A DNA stretch of 64,000 nucleotides from Marinicellulosiphila megalodicopiae (GCF_045862395.1 NZ_AP023087.1:186001-250000); one strand, 5' to 3'. Positions 25,246 through 34,319 are shown, numbered from the stretch's first letter. The notes: generated from the letters alone by a model not told the origin. Numbers and translations: made by a program.

Positions 25246-25443
25246 GAATTAAATTCCGAATTTTTACCAAATGGTTGGTTTGTTACTAGGGCATTTGAAC
25301 GTTGTATAACCTTAAAATCAGAAGGGTTTGAAGGCATTGGAATGCCGAGGGATATTTATAGTGAAAATTTTAGCAAAGAGCAATCTTTTGAAATATTACC
25401 CAACGCAATGAATTTCGCAATTGAAAACATCAATAAAAAATAG
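25246..25443 (+). pseudogene. C-terminal fragment of an unknown protein
   Basis: An open frame of 65 codons without a start gives ELNSEFLPNGWFVTRAFERC and continues with a plausible amphipathic ending (SFEILPNAMNFAIENINKK). It has codon use like its neighbours and ends at 25443. The absence of a start or ribosome site upstream suggests a truncated gene 3' end. No family was recognised. It lies opposite in strand to the FG-GAP remnant. Confidence 0.4.
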
Positions 25444-25527
25444 TTTATGGTTGAAATTTCATGCAATTTTACTTCTTTGTTCTATTCTGTAATTAACTGA
25501 AATTTTTATTAGTACTTTGGAAAAACT

Positions 25528-26586
25528 ATGTTGCAAGTTGTAAAGCAATTATCAAATTGGATTGGCGTAGCGCTTATAATGAGTGTTTGCTTACAAATTC
25601 ATGCTCAAACGCCACCTGCGCCAGTGAACATGGTGATCCATTCAGGTTTTGTGAATCTGATGAGTGATCCAAAAGCGCTTGTATTTACTGATCTATATGA
25701 GGTGCCACCTAGTATCAAGCGTGTGGCTTTATATAACAGCAACGATAAACTATCTAAGGAGATCAGTAAGCAGACTCGAACCATGATCGAAGGACAAATT
25801 TTATCAGAATTGTTAAATACAAAACGATTTGAAATTACAGCCTGTGTTGAATGCGATCAAATTAATGTCATATTAAATGAAGAGCAAGTCAAAATTGAAA
25901 AAGCCATTGAGAGCAATCAACAATTAAGGAAACTTGCAAAAATCATTGCCGTAGATGCATTTTTTGTATGGAGTGCTCAAGTGGTAAACCAGCAATATCG
26001 AATCGATATGCGGTTGATTCGCGCCACAGACAATCAAGTATTATGGACGCACCAGTATGCAAAAAAAACCACAGAAGAAGACGTGATAAAAGATTTTAAA
26101 TCCACTCAATGGGAAATGTATTTAAGTAGCATTGGTTTTAAAATGGAACGCACCTCCAGTACATTAAGTACTTTAAAATCTGGGCAGATTTCTGTGTTTG
26201 GGTTGCGTCGTCGTGAAGCGTCTACTTTTTATCCACATTTAAATTATGGGTTAGGTATTGAGGTGTTTGGCAACATTACCAAGCGCGAATCCATGCCATT
26301 TTTTGGTGGGTCCATTAATGGCCGACTTAGTTTAGATTTTCCCGCATTACAAAAGTATATTCCTACCAGTACTTATATTGAAGTAGGGCAGAGTATATAC
26401 AATCAAAGCCAAGCTTTAATTTTTAAATACGGACTTGAATTTCCGTTTGCTAAAAATGGAATCATTAATTTAGGTGTCTTATATTCTCCTGAAAATACAA
26501 TCATTTGGGATGCGTTTGAAGACTATTCAACTGAAACCGTATTTGGTGGAGCAACTTATGAAATTATGCTGGGGTATCGACTTTGA
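25528..26586 (+). CDS. Exported CsgG/FlgO-like protein with beta-rich C-terminus (motor-like cluster, gene 1)
   Basis: A signal peptide spans about residues 1-26 (ending QIHAQ). Residues 60-200 look like the alpha/beta fold of CsgG, LpoB or FlgO: IKRVALYNSNDKL, QTRTMIEGQILSELLNTKRFE, LRKLAKIIAVDAFFVWSAQVV, YRIDMRLIRATDNQVLWTHQY. Residues 215-352 alternate like membrane beta-strands (NYGLGIEVFGNI, TYIEVGQSIYNQ, TYEIMLGYRL) and may form a small barrel. So this may be an outer-membrane or periplasmic collar component. It is the first gene of a tight five-gene unit; its stop overlaps the next start. Domain calls are by eye; the gene itself is certain. Confidence 0.7.
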   Translation: MLQVVKQLSNWIGVALIMSVCLQIHAQTPPAPVNMVIHSGFVNLMSDPKALVFTDLYEVPPSIKRVALYNSNDKLSKEISKQTRTMIEGQILSELLNTKRFEITACVECDQINVILNEEQVKIEKAIESNQQLRKLAKIIAVDAFFVWSAQVVNQQYRIDMRLIRATDNQVLWTHQYAKKTTEEDVIKDFKSTQWEMYLSSIGFKMERTSSTLSTLKSGQISVFGLRRREASTFYPHLNYGLGIEVFGNITKRESMPFFGGSINGRLSLDFPALQKYIPTSTYIEVGQSIYNQSQALIFKYGLEFPFAKNGIINLGVLYSPENTIIWDAFEDYSTETVFGGATYEIMLGYRL

Positions 26587-27395
26587 ATATTCAATATAAA
26601 ATTTTATCGTGCATTATTTTTCTATTATTTTCATTAACCGGCTGTACATCGATTAAGCAAAAAAAAGACATGAATGCACAATTAAATGATTTGCCGCAAA
26701 GCAGCGCATTACCTGCATTTGATATGCCTGCACCAGTTAAAAAAACAAAAGATGATTTTGGTGTGCTGGCCATTAAACAAGATGGTCCAGGTTATGAAAT
26801 TAATTTAGCTCTAGATACAGGTGATGAAAATGTTAGTTTTCAAATGGATTTACCGGAGCAATCCTCTGCAAGCAAAAAACTTGCGCAACAGGATAATTCA
26901 CAGTTACCTAAAACCGCAATAACAAAAATAAAAAATGACGAACTTGATGGTTTTATCGATCCGATGACTTCAACTGATTCTGTTGAAAAAACAAAAGTGA
27001 TGCCTAACAATATTACCTCAACACAGCAAGCAAAAATAGACAGTGCTTTTACTGGAAACACACCTGAAAACAATGTCAGTAATCCAAACAACAGTAACCT
27101 AAACAACAGTAGCCAAAACAATAGTAACCCAAAAAACAATGGGCCAAGTGCCAATGATTATTTAGTGTCTGCACAAACGCAATTTTATGAAGACAATTAT
27201 ATGGGCGCGTTAACGGATATTGAACAGGCTATTTTACAAGACGATACTCAAGCATTGTCCTATGCAATTAAGGGTTCTATTTTATACAAGCTTGGCAACA
27301 AAAACGCAGCAAAAATCGCATGGCAAAAAGCGTTAAAGTTGAATCCAAAATTATCATCAGTTGAATTAAGTCTGCAATATTTAGTAGGGCAATAA
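26583..27395 (+). CDS. TPR-containing lipoprotein (motor-like cluster, gene 2)
   Basis: The signal peptide ends in a lipobox, FSLTGC, so the mature protein is a lipoprotein. A long low-complexity linker follows, with an Asn-rich stretch around residues 155-190 (repeated NNSN/NNSS units). The C-terminal 80 residues form TPR-like helices: DYLVSAQTQFYEDNYMGALT, DIEQAILQDDTQALSYAIKG, NKNAAKIAWQKALKLNPKL. The TTG start at 26583 overlaps the stop of gene 1; one base separates its stop from gene 3. By layout it resembles the lipoprotein collar or pilotin partners of envelope machines. The partner is not known. Confidence 0.7.
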   Translation: MNIQYKILSCIIFLLFSLTGCTSIKQKKDMNAQLNDLPQSSALPAFDMPAPVKKTKDDFGVLAIKQDGPGYEINLALDTGDENVSFQMDLPEQSSASKKLAQQDNSQLPKTAITKIKNDELDGFIDPMTSTDSVEKTKVMPNNITSTQQAKIDSAFTGNTPENNVSNPNNSNLNNSSQNNSNPKNNGPSANDYLVSAQTQFYEDNYMGALTDIEQAILQDDTQALSYAIKGSILYKLGNKNAAKIAWQKALKLNPKLSSVELSLQYLVGQ

Positions 27396-27396
27396 G

Positions 27397-29328
27397 ATGA
27401 AACGGATACCGTTATTAGTAATTGGCGCACTGGGTTTATTTTGTGTAAACCTCAAAGCAAATGAAATACAGCAATTAGATATTGTTGATCAACTTGAGCA
27501 CCGTGTTGCAAGAGATGTGGCTGCCTATTTAGGGCACAATCGTTTTATCGTAAATATTGATGTCGCATTGTCAGCGATTACCTTGCAAAACAATCAAGTA
27601 AATTCTTCTCAAAATAATCAAGCAGAAATGGATGCCTATGAAAACTTCAGTGAAACCATTTCATCACTTGAAGAAGTTATTCGTGTTTTGGAAAGTCAAC
27701 AGCCTAAAATCAGTGAAATATCATTACCGGGATTACCCTTTGCTGCCCCAGAAAAAATTGACATTCCGGAATCGGAAGCACTGACCCTTTTAAATAAAAC
27801 TATAACGGATTATCAAAACAAAAAACCCATAGCAACCTCAACACCCAATAATGTTGCACCCACACTTACAGTATCAGAACAAACAAAAATTGATAATATT
27901 TTAGTAACCCTAGTAATTGATGAAACCATCGATGCAGAGCAATTAAATTTTGTTAAATTTTTGATTGAAGACAAGTTAAATATCAATCCATTTCGTGGTG
28001 ATAAAATCAGTGTCTTTCCAACTAAATTTAATTTAGAAACTTTTGAGCCAACGTTAAATTTAGATGAGCCCCTTGATTTAGACTCACCGATTAATTCTCA
28101 ATTGAACGAAGATAAAAATACAGCAATGGAGCAGCCAGCATTATTTGCATGGAATCAACCATTAACTTGGATATTGCTTGTACTTGTGGTTATGTTTTTA
28201 ATGATGTTACTACTTTTAATTAGACGCAACCAAGGTGCTACTAATTTGCAGTCAAATGCTCAGGCAGACACTGGATCAGTGACAGCATATAGCGACACCC
28301 ATAAAAAACCTGACAATGTTTATGCTTATTCAGAAAAAATTAAAAACCTGAAGCAAGATATTATTAGCTCGGGATTGAGTCATCCTGAGCGTACAAGTTT
28401 AAGAGTGGATGAATTATTGTTTGAGCCTAATAATCAAGCCATGCTTGCCTGTGCGTATTTTGTGTTAGGTGGATCATTATTCAGAGGGTTATTTCCAAGC
28501 GTATCTCAAGCACAGCTTGTGACAATTTCACAATATCTAGACGAACAACAATTAGAGGATGAATCCATCGTACAAGAATTAAGTGCGCTGCATTTAATTT
28601 TATCTAAGCACAATGACACTAAAAGCACGACTACCACATTAGCGCCATTTCAATTTTTAAAACGCCTAAATAACAATCAAATTATTTATTTATTGCAAGA
28701 AGAAGAGCCAAGAATTAAAGCATTAGTACTTAGTCAGTTACCCGCGAATCGCGCCGCTGACATCATTCATAAACTCACCCCAGACCAGCAGGGGCAAGTT
28801 GCCTTTGAAATAGGTCAGTTTAGTGAATTTCCTATTTCTACCTTTAAAGATATTGCCCAACGTTTAGCCAAAAAATCATTAAATGTCCCAAGTTTTGAAA
28901 ATCTCAATACCGATGGAACAAGTTTGATGATTGATTTATTAGACAACATGAAAAATGAAAATGAACATCAATTTTTACAACAACTTAAAAATCAATCGCC
29001 TGAAATGTATTATCGTATTCGACAAATTTATTTTACTTTTGAAGACATTAAACGCACGCCTACTACTACATTAAAAGATGCTTTTGTAGATTTAGATCGC
29101 AAACAATTAGCGTTTGCATTAATGGGTGTGGATGAAACGTTACTGCAACATTGTTTAGATTCCATGCCAAACAAATTAAAACAAGCCGTTAAAGATGAAA
29201 TTGAATTCAGTGATGTAAAACCAAGTACCGATATGATTGAATCTGCTCGCAAACATATTGTTAAACATATTCGTGCATTAATTGAACTTGGTAAAATCAA
29301 TATGCAAGACTTAGCCACGCTAGAATAA
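27397..29328 (+). CDS. FliF-like/FliG-like fused rotor protein (motor-like cluster, gene 3)
   Basis: The protein has 643 residues. A signal or anchor segment (about 4-20) is followed by a periplasmic part with LEHRVARDVAAYLG and, at about 165-211, DNILVTLVIDETI, then FRGDKISVFPTKF, the pattern of the third ring-building motif of FliF. One membrane helix lies at about 257-275. The cytoplasmic part looks like FliG. A middle domain reads QIIYLLQEEEPRIKALVLSQ (EEPR where FliG has EHPQ), then LPANRAADIIHKL. A torque domain reads IYFTFEDIKR, DLDRKQLAFALMGVDE, SMPNKLKQAVKDEIE and ARKHIVKHIRALIELGKI. The acidic and basic residues that contact the stator in FliG have plausible equivalents (KDE). MotA and MotB homologues follow directly. 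Confidence 0.8.
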   Translation: MKRIPLLVIGALGLFCVNLKANEIQQLDIVDQLEHRVARDVAAYLGHNRFIVNIDVALSAITLQNNQVNSSQNNQAEMDAYENFSETISSLEEVIRVLESQQPKISEISLPGLPFAAPEKIDIPESEALTLLNKTITDYQNKKPIATSTPNNVAPTLTVSEQTKIDNILVTLVIDETIDAEQLNFVKFLIEDKLNINPFRGDKISVFPTKFNLETFEPTLNLDEPLDLDSPINSQLNEDKNTAMEQPALFAWNQPLTWILLVLVVMFLMMLLLLIRRNQGATNLQSNAQADTGSVTAYSDTHKKPDNVYAYSEKIKNLKQDIISSGLSHPERTSLRVDELLFEPNNQAMLACAYFVLGGSLFRGLFPSVSQAQLVTISQYLDEQQLEDESIVQELSALHLILSKHNDTKSTTTTLAPFQFLKRLNNNQIIYLLQEEEPRIKALVLSQLPANRAADIIHKLTPDQQGQVAFEIGQFSEFPISTFKDIAQRLAKKSLNVPSFENLNTDGTSLMIDLLDNMKNENEHQFLQQLKNQSPEMYYRIRQIYFTFEDIKRTPTTTLKDAFVDLDRKQLAFALMGVDETLLQHCLDSMPNKLKQAVKDEIEFSDVKPSTDMIESARKHIVKHIRALIELGKINMQDLATLE

Positions 29329-29342
29329 TAAAGAGAAAAAAC

Positions 29343-30155
29343 ATGCCTTTTATAAGTACAGTTATTGGATTTGTTGGTGCTTCGTTATTATTTATATTTG
29401 CTATTACATCAAGTACCGATTCCTACTCAATGTTCTTAAGTCCATCCAGTTTTTTATTAGTACTTGGGGGGACATTGGCAGCAAGTATTATTTCATTTAA
29501 TTTATTTGATGTATTAAAAGCATTAGGGGCAATATTTAAAACACTTTCAAATGACAAGGACACCAATCAAGTATTAAATAAAGATGTTAAAAAAATAATT
29601 GATTGGAGCAAAGTGTATCGAAAAAAAGGGTTGGGTAGTTGGATTGACTCATTATCAAGCAAAGATCAAAAAGATAAATTTTTAAATTATTGTTTTGAAA
29701 TGGTGCAAACTGGATATGAGCAAGAGGAATTACGTTATTTAATTTCAGCAAGAATAGAGGCTGATTTTACGCGCAAAGCCCAGCCTGCAAAAATATTACA
29801 AACCATGGCAAGTTACGCTCCAGGCTTTGGTATGGTTGGCACTATTATCGGCTTAATTATTATGCTTGATACGATGGGTGGCGATATTTCTGCATTAGGT
29901 AAAGGCTTGGCCTTAGCGTTAATTACCACGCTATATGGTGTACTTTTAGGACAGCTAGTATTTAAACCCTGTGCTACCCATTTATTTAATAAAGTAGAAG
30001 GAGAATATTTTAGGCATCAAATTATTTTGGAAGGTATTATTTGTATTTTACAAAAACGCGATTCTATTGCGATTCAAGATCATATTAACGCTCTGTTGCG
30101 CCCTAAAGCCTATTATCAATTAAGCAATGAAAAAGAAGGAAAGTCCGATAAATAA
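29343..30155 (+). CDS. MotA-family stator subunit (motor-like cluster, gene 4)
   Basis: This is a 270-residue proton-channel subunit of the MotA/PomA type. Two N-terminal membrane segments (VIGFVGASLLFIFAIT; SFLLVLGGTLAASIISF), a cytoplasmic domain, and two further segments with the conserved block MASYAPGFGMVGTIIGLIIM are visible. ALITTLYGVLLGQLVFKP follows. This is the full MotA layout, longer than ExbB/TolQ. It starts 14 bp after the FliF/FliG-like gene and overlaps the MotB-like gene by 29 bp. It should form the channel with that protein and push on the FliG-like domain. The short charged tail (EKEGKSDK) is normal. Confidence 0.92.
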   Translation: MPFISTVIGFVGASLLFIFAITSSTDSYSMFLSPSSFLLVLGGTLAASIISFNLFDVLKALGAIFKTLSNDKDTNQVLNKDVKKIIDWSKVYRKKGLGSWIDSLSSKDQKDKFLNYCFEMVQTGYEQEELRYLISARIEADFTRKAQPAKILQTMASYAPGFGMVGTIIGLIIMLDTMGGDISALGKGLALALITTLYGVLLGQLVFKPCATHLFNKVEGEYFRHQIILEGIICILQKRDSIAIQDHINALLRPKAYYQLSNEKEGKSDK

Positions 30156-30819
30156 ATCAAAACCAACAGCAATGCGCAGACGACCTCGCGCAGCAGACAA
30201 TGGCGATGATTGGTTATTAACTTATGCCGATGTGATTACACTGCTGCTTGCTTTTTTTGTAATGTTGTTAACCATCACCGATGTAAACGAAGGAAAAATG
30301 GAAGCGTTAAAAGAAGCGCTCTCTGAAAATATTACCAAGGGAGAAGTCAATACACCGTTAAAAGATATTGAAACCATGGTAGAAAATGCATTTGCTCTTA
30401 AAGGTGCGTCTGAATTTACAGAAGTAGAAATCAATCAGGATGGAATCAGCATAGAGTTAAATAATGTTTTAATGTATCCATCTGGTCAAGCGACTTTATC
30501 GGGTAATGCTTTAGATATTATTGAATCTTTAGGTCGTTCAATACAGCCTTATATAAAAGATCATTATGAAATTTGGATTGAAGGACACACAGATGATATC
30601 CCTATTCATACTGAAAAGTTTGATTCAAACTGGGAATTAAGCTCAATAAGAGCGATTAATATTGTGCAAGCATTATTAGCCCAAGGTATTGATGCGAATC
30701 AATTAGTTGCGGTAGGGTTTGCAGATTCGCGACCTAAGAAAACGGACTTGGTTTTAACGCAGCAGGAACAACGTAATATGAATCGCCGAGTGGTGATTCA
30801 TATTAAGCGGGTTTATTAA
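30127..30819 (+). CDS. MotB-family stator subunit (motor-like cluster, gene 5)
   Basis: This 230-residue MotB/OmpA-type protein has a basic N-terminus, then WLLTYADVITLLLAFFVML, where Asp35 matches the proton-carrying Asp32 of E. coli MotB. The plug/linker region is short. The C-terminal peptidoglycan-binding OmpA domain (about 95-230) is clear from WIEGHTDDIPI, WELSSIRAINIVQALLAQGI and NRRVVIHIKR. At 230 residues it is shorter than flagellar MotB (about 300) but complete. Its start lies within the motA-like gene. It ends 3 bp from the convergent PKD-type gene, with no obvious terminator in between. Confidence 0.93.
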   Translation: MKKKESPINKSKPTAMRRRPRAADNGDDWLLTYADVITLLLAFFVMLLTITDVNEGKMEALKEALSENITKGEVNTPLKDIETMVENAFALKGASEFTEVEINQDGISIELNNVLMYPSGQATLSGNALDIIESLGRSIQPYIKDHYEIWIEGHTDDIPIHTEKFDSNWELSSIRAINIVQALLAQGIDANQLVAVGFADSRPKKTDLVLTQQEQRNMNRRVVIHIKRVY

Positions 30820-30822
30820 TAT

Positions 30823-33690
30823 TTATTGAGTGATTTTATTTAATTCAATGACACCTGCATTAAGTTTTAATTGATATTGCACTGAAATATTATTTTCATC
30901 ACTTGAAACGCTTACAGTATATTCACCATCTTGTTTGAACTGATGCATCATAGTTAAAGTTGCGTCTGTATGATATCCATCACCAAAATCCCAATGTAAG
31001 GTTTTCACTTGCGAACTTGTGCACTGCTGATTTGAAATAATGTTTGCCATTGCTGAAAACTGAATTGTATTTGGATTTAATTCATCGTAAGAACTTTGTA
31101 ATGAAATCGAATTAAATTGTGCATTGCAATTTTGGGTTAGTTGTTCGTCAGAAATGACTATGCTGGTTAAATTTTCCCAATCACCATACTGAGAATAAGT
31201 AATGTTATACGTACCCGGTTGGCTGTAGATATGTGTAAGTGAGCCAGTATTATAATATTGGTCAATACTTTCATCACCAAATGAAATCGTCAAATTGTCC
31301 GTTTGACTTGAGCATATTGATTCTCTTACAAATACATTTAAATTCACTTGATTATTAATTTGTGAAATGAATTCTGCTTCAACTGGATTTATTGCCTGGC
31401 AATTAGAGACTGTAAATAATTCAGGCAATATCGAAACAACAAATTCATCATTTAATTTGATGTCATAGTATTTTGAAGCATTGGCAAATTGATGAGTTAA
31501 ATAATCTGTATTAAATTCGAATGCAGCACTGCCATTATCTAAATCCAAAATTGGTCGAGTGCTGTATGCATAATTACAAATTTCAGAATTTTTAGCAGTT
31601 AAATCAAAAATAAATGTGTTATATGTATTTGTATCCACCCTATAATTTAATTCCCAGTCACATTGTACAAAATCATCTGATAATGGTTCATTTAATTCAA
31701 AATTAGTTTGTCTAATTAATTCTAATGTAGATTCATTATCACTAATGATAATTTTATATTTTGATTCTAAATCCCCTGTTGCTGTATTTGCAGTAACAAT
31801 ATAATTGCCATTACGCAAATAGGTATGTGAAATACTTCCACCAGTTTTTGCTAGATATCCATCACCCATGTCCCAATATACTGTGTTTAGCGAACTCAAG
31901 GTGCAGCCATCTTCATTTAACTTCATTATTTCAGCATTTAAATTAACGCTGTTGTTACCTTTTATAGATTGCATTAATGTGACGTTAATGAATTCAGAAA
32001 AATCCGCACATGAAAATTCAAGATCACTTTGATCAATCGTCACGGTATAAATATCATCTGAATTACTGTTATCGCCAGTTGAATTGTAATTATTTAATGA
32101 CTGTCCATCAAATTTAATTTGATAAACGCCAGCTTCTGAAAATACATGTTCGATTAATCCTTGTGAATAATAAGAAGGTGCACCATCTCCAAAATCTATT
32201 TCAACTAGACTACCATTATTGCTTTTACAGCCAATGTAGATGTCATCGTTATAATTTAGTGTTAATTTATTTTTATTTAATGAAATCACTTCAATTAAAC
32301 TAGAAGTATATAGGCATCCAGTATCTGTCGATATGGATGTATTTCCTAGAGTTGTATACACAATTTCATTATTCAATTTTATGTCGTAATTTAAATCTGG
32401 ATTTTCATAGATATATTTGACGTAATCCGTTTCTACAGAAAAAGGTTCACTTGAATCACCCATGTCAATGATAGGGCGAATAATATTTTGCATATCACAA
32501 GTGTCTGGATTTGTAACATCAACTGCTAAAATCATAATATTATAGGAGTCATTTGCTAAAGAAACATCAAAATGACATGCATCAAAATTACCTGAATCAA
32601 TTTGATGTTGCCCAATTAGTTTTGATTTAAATTCATCCTGTTCAAAAGTAATTTCATATATTTTCTCGATATTATTTTCGGGGGTTCTAAGCGTAACAAT
32701 ATACGTTTTATTTTGTTTAAATTCATGAATGATCGAACCATCAAAATTTGAATCTACATATGTTTTAGTGTTTCTTCCATCTCCAAAATTCCATTCAAAA
32801 TATTTTACATCTGATTGTGTGCATTTGTCTGCTGAAAGCATTGTTCCTTTTGGAATAAAATTAATTTGTTTATTATTATTTTCATCAACTACAAATGTCA
32901 ATTGAGTAATTGGTATTTCCCCATCACACTGATTAATTAAATCGTCTGCAGAAATATTAACTAACAACTCTTCATTATCTTGATATTGCTCGTATCCAGG
33001 TGGAACGAAATTATTAAAATTAGCCAACGATAAGCTATTAAATGTAATGTCGTTATATTCGCCGATATCGGAAAAAATATGTTTTATTTTTCCTTGGTTG
33101 TAAACTTCGGGCTGGCTACCATCATTAAAATCGATTAAGACTTGGGCTGAATTATGCTCGCAACTATAATATCCTTCATAGCCATAATTTAAAATTAATA
33201 CATTATCTATAATAGACTCAATGCTGATTTTCTCTGGAGAACTAATTGAGCAAGAAGTAATTGAACCTGCATCTCCATATATAGTCAGCGCTAATTCGTT
33301 ATTTAATTTAATGTCGTATTCCATAAAGGATTTTTCATATTCATAAGTAACATAATCGCCTTCCACAACAAATGGGGCGCTTCCATCGCCCATGTCTATA
33401 GTTGGTTTTTGCAGATTAGTTTGATCGCATGTAGCTTCATTTAATAATGACACTGACAAAATAACAGAATTGTAATCGTAAATTTTCTTTACGGTCCAAA
33501 TGCACTGATCTGGATCTATCACGACTAATTCAGTTTCGATGGAATCACTTGATTCAGTTTCTGTATTTGTTTCAATACCAGATTCCGTATTAGTATCCAA
33601 TTCTGAGTCGGTGGAATTATTCGCTTCAACCAAGTTATCTAAACAAGACGAAAGTAATAGCGTAACAAAAAATAGGTTTAAAGTTTTCAT
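30823..33690 (-). CDS. Large repeat lipoprotein with PKD-type domains
   Basis: The protein has 955 residues with a lipobox in LLLSSC and an acidic Thr/Ser/Glu-rich stalk (about 22-55). The rest is about three copies of a roughly 300-residue module. Each module has a Cys-containing strand block (RPIIDMGD), an IDFGDG block with IxHxFSxxGxY, and a classical PKD block such as FEWNFGDGRNTKTY, VYWDMGDGYLAKTG or LHWDFGDGYHTDAT, each followed by H-F-G-Y-V. PKD domains are immunoglobulin-like folds of surface proteins, used in adhesion or carbohydrate binding. No catalytic domain is seen. It is expected to be anchored in the outer membrane and converges on the motor-like cluster. Confidence 0.85.
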   Translation of the reverse strand: MKTLNLFFVTLLLSSCLDNLVEANNSTDSELDTNTESGIETNTETESSDSIETELVVIDPDQCIWTVKKIYDYNSVILSVSLLNEATCDQTNLQKPTIDMGDGSAPFVVEGDYVTYEYEKSFMEYDIKLNNELALTIYGDAGSITSCSISSPEKISIESIIDNVLILNYGYEGYYSCEHNSAQVLIDFNDGSQPEVYNQGKIKHIFSDIGEYNDITFNSLSLANFNNFVPPGYEQYQDNEELLVNISADDLINQCDGEIPITQLTFVVDENNNKQINFIPKGTMLSADKCTQSDVKYFEWNFGDGRNTKTYVDSNFDGSIIHEFKQNKTYIVTLRTPENNIEKIYEITFEQDEFKSKLIGQHQIDSGNFDACHFDVSLANDSYNIMILAVDVTNPDTCDMQNIIRPIIDMGDSSEPFSVETDYVKYIYENPDLNYDIKLNNEIVYTTLGNTSISTDTGCLYTSSLIEVISLNKNKLTLNYNDDIYIGCKSNNGSLVEIDFGDGAPSYYSQGLIEHVFSEAGVYQIKFDGQSLNNYNSTGDNSNSDDIYTVTIDQSDLEFSCADFSEFINVTLMQSIKGNNSVNLNAEIMKLNEDGCTLSSLNTVYWDMGDGYLAKTGGSISHTYLRNGNYIVTANTATGDLESKYKIIISDNESTLELIRQTNFELNEPLSDDFVQCDWELNYRVDTNTYNTFIFDLTAKNSEICNYAYSTRPILDLDNGSAAFEFNTDYLTHQFANASKYYDIKLNDEFVVSILPELFTVSNCQAINPVEAEFISQINNQVNLNVFVRESICSSQTDNLTISFGDESIDQYYNTGSLTHIYSQPGTYNITYSQYGDWENLTSIVISDEQLTQNCNAQFNSISLQSSYDELNPNTIQFSAMANIISNQQCTSSQVKTLHWDFGDGYHTDATLTMMHQFKQDGEYTVSVSSDENNISVQYQLKLNAGVIELNKITQ

Positions 33691-33908
33691 GTATCCCTCT
33701 TAAATAATTTTATATCACCCTATAATACTCTATTTTGGATTTCATCCTAAAGCATTGTTTTAATTTTGTAGATGCATTGTTCACAAAATATTGATTATTA
33801 TCCTCAATAGCCGCGATTCTAAGAAATTTACCTATTTTTAAATCTAAGTTATAGTGTTGCTAACTTATTAATCAATCAACCAATTTAATTGTTAAAAGGT
33901 AATCACTT

Positions 33909-34319
33909 ATGCCAAAAATGATATTTATAAATTTACCAGTCGTTAATTTAGAGGTCTCAATTGCGTTTTATGAATCCATTGGGTTTACAAATAATAAAAA
34001 TTTCACCGATGACACCGCAGCATGTATGGTTTGGAGTGAATCCATAAATGTAATGTTATTAACCCATGAAAAATGGAAGACATTTACAGCGCGTCCAATC
34101 CCCCCAACGACCTCAAGCGAAGTACTACTTGCATTGTCGTTTGAGAGTCGTGACGACGTTGATCGTATTAATGAAATTGCAGCACAAAATGGAGGTGTTG
34201 CGGATATTAATCCTGTTCAGGATTTGGGATTTATGTATAACCGAAATATTACAGATTTAGACGGGCATGTTTGGGAAATCATGTGGATGGATCCTGCTGC
34301 TTTTCCTGCAGAAAGTTAA
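33909..34319 (+). CDS. VOC-family (glyoxalase-fold) protein
   Basis: This 136-residue protein follows the vicinal-oxygen-chelate pattern: MIFINLPVVNLEVSIAFYES with IGF, a central beta sheet (INVMLLTHEKWKTF), and the C-terminal RNITDLDGHVWEIMWMDP with the conserved D-G-H-W-E. Many close relatives are annotated only as 'VOC family' or lactoylglutathione-lyase-like; the substrate is unknown. It contains one C-terminal Glu ligand candidate (WEI). AAAGGT upstream acts as ribosome site. It stands alone, followed by a direct-repeat array. Confidence 0.88.
   Translation: MPKMIFINLPVVNLEVSIAFYESIGFTNNKNFTDDTAACMVWSESINVMLLTHEKWKTFTARPIPPTTSSEVLLALSFESRDDVDRINEIAAQNGGVADINPVQDLGFMYNRNITDLDGHVWEIMWMDPAAFPAES

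Noticed and set aside
26840..27154. Minus-strand Leu-rich frame
   Set aside because: It arises from the Asn codon run of the TPR lipoprotein read backwards.
25528..30819. Zorya-type phage defence system
   Set aside because: Zorya also has MotA/MotB-like ZorA/ZorB, but its partners are helicase or nuclease proteins (ZorC, ZorD, ZorE). Here the partners are exported proteins and a FliF/FliG-like protein.
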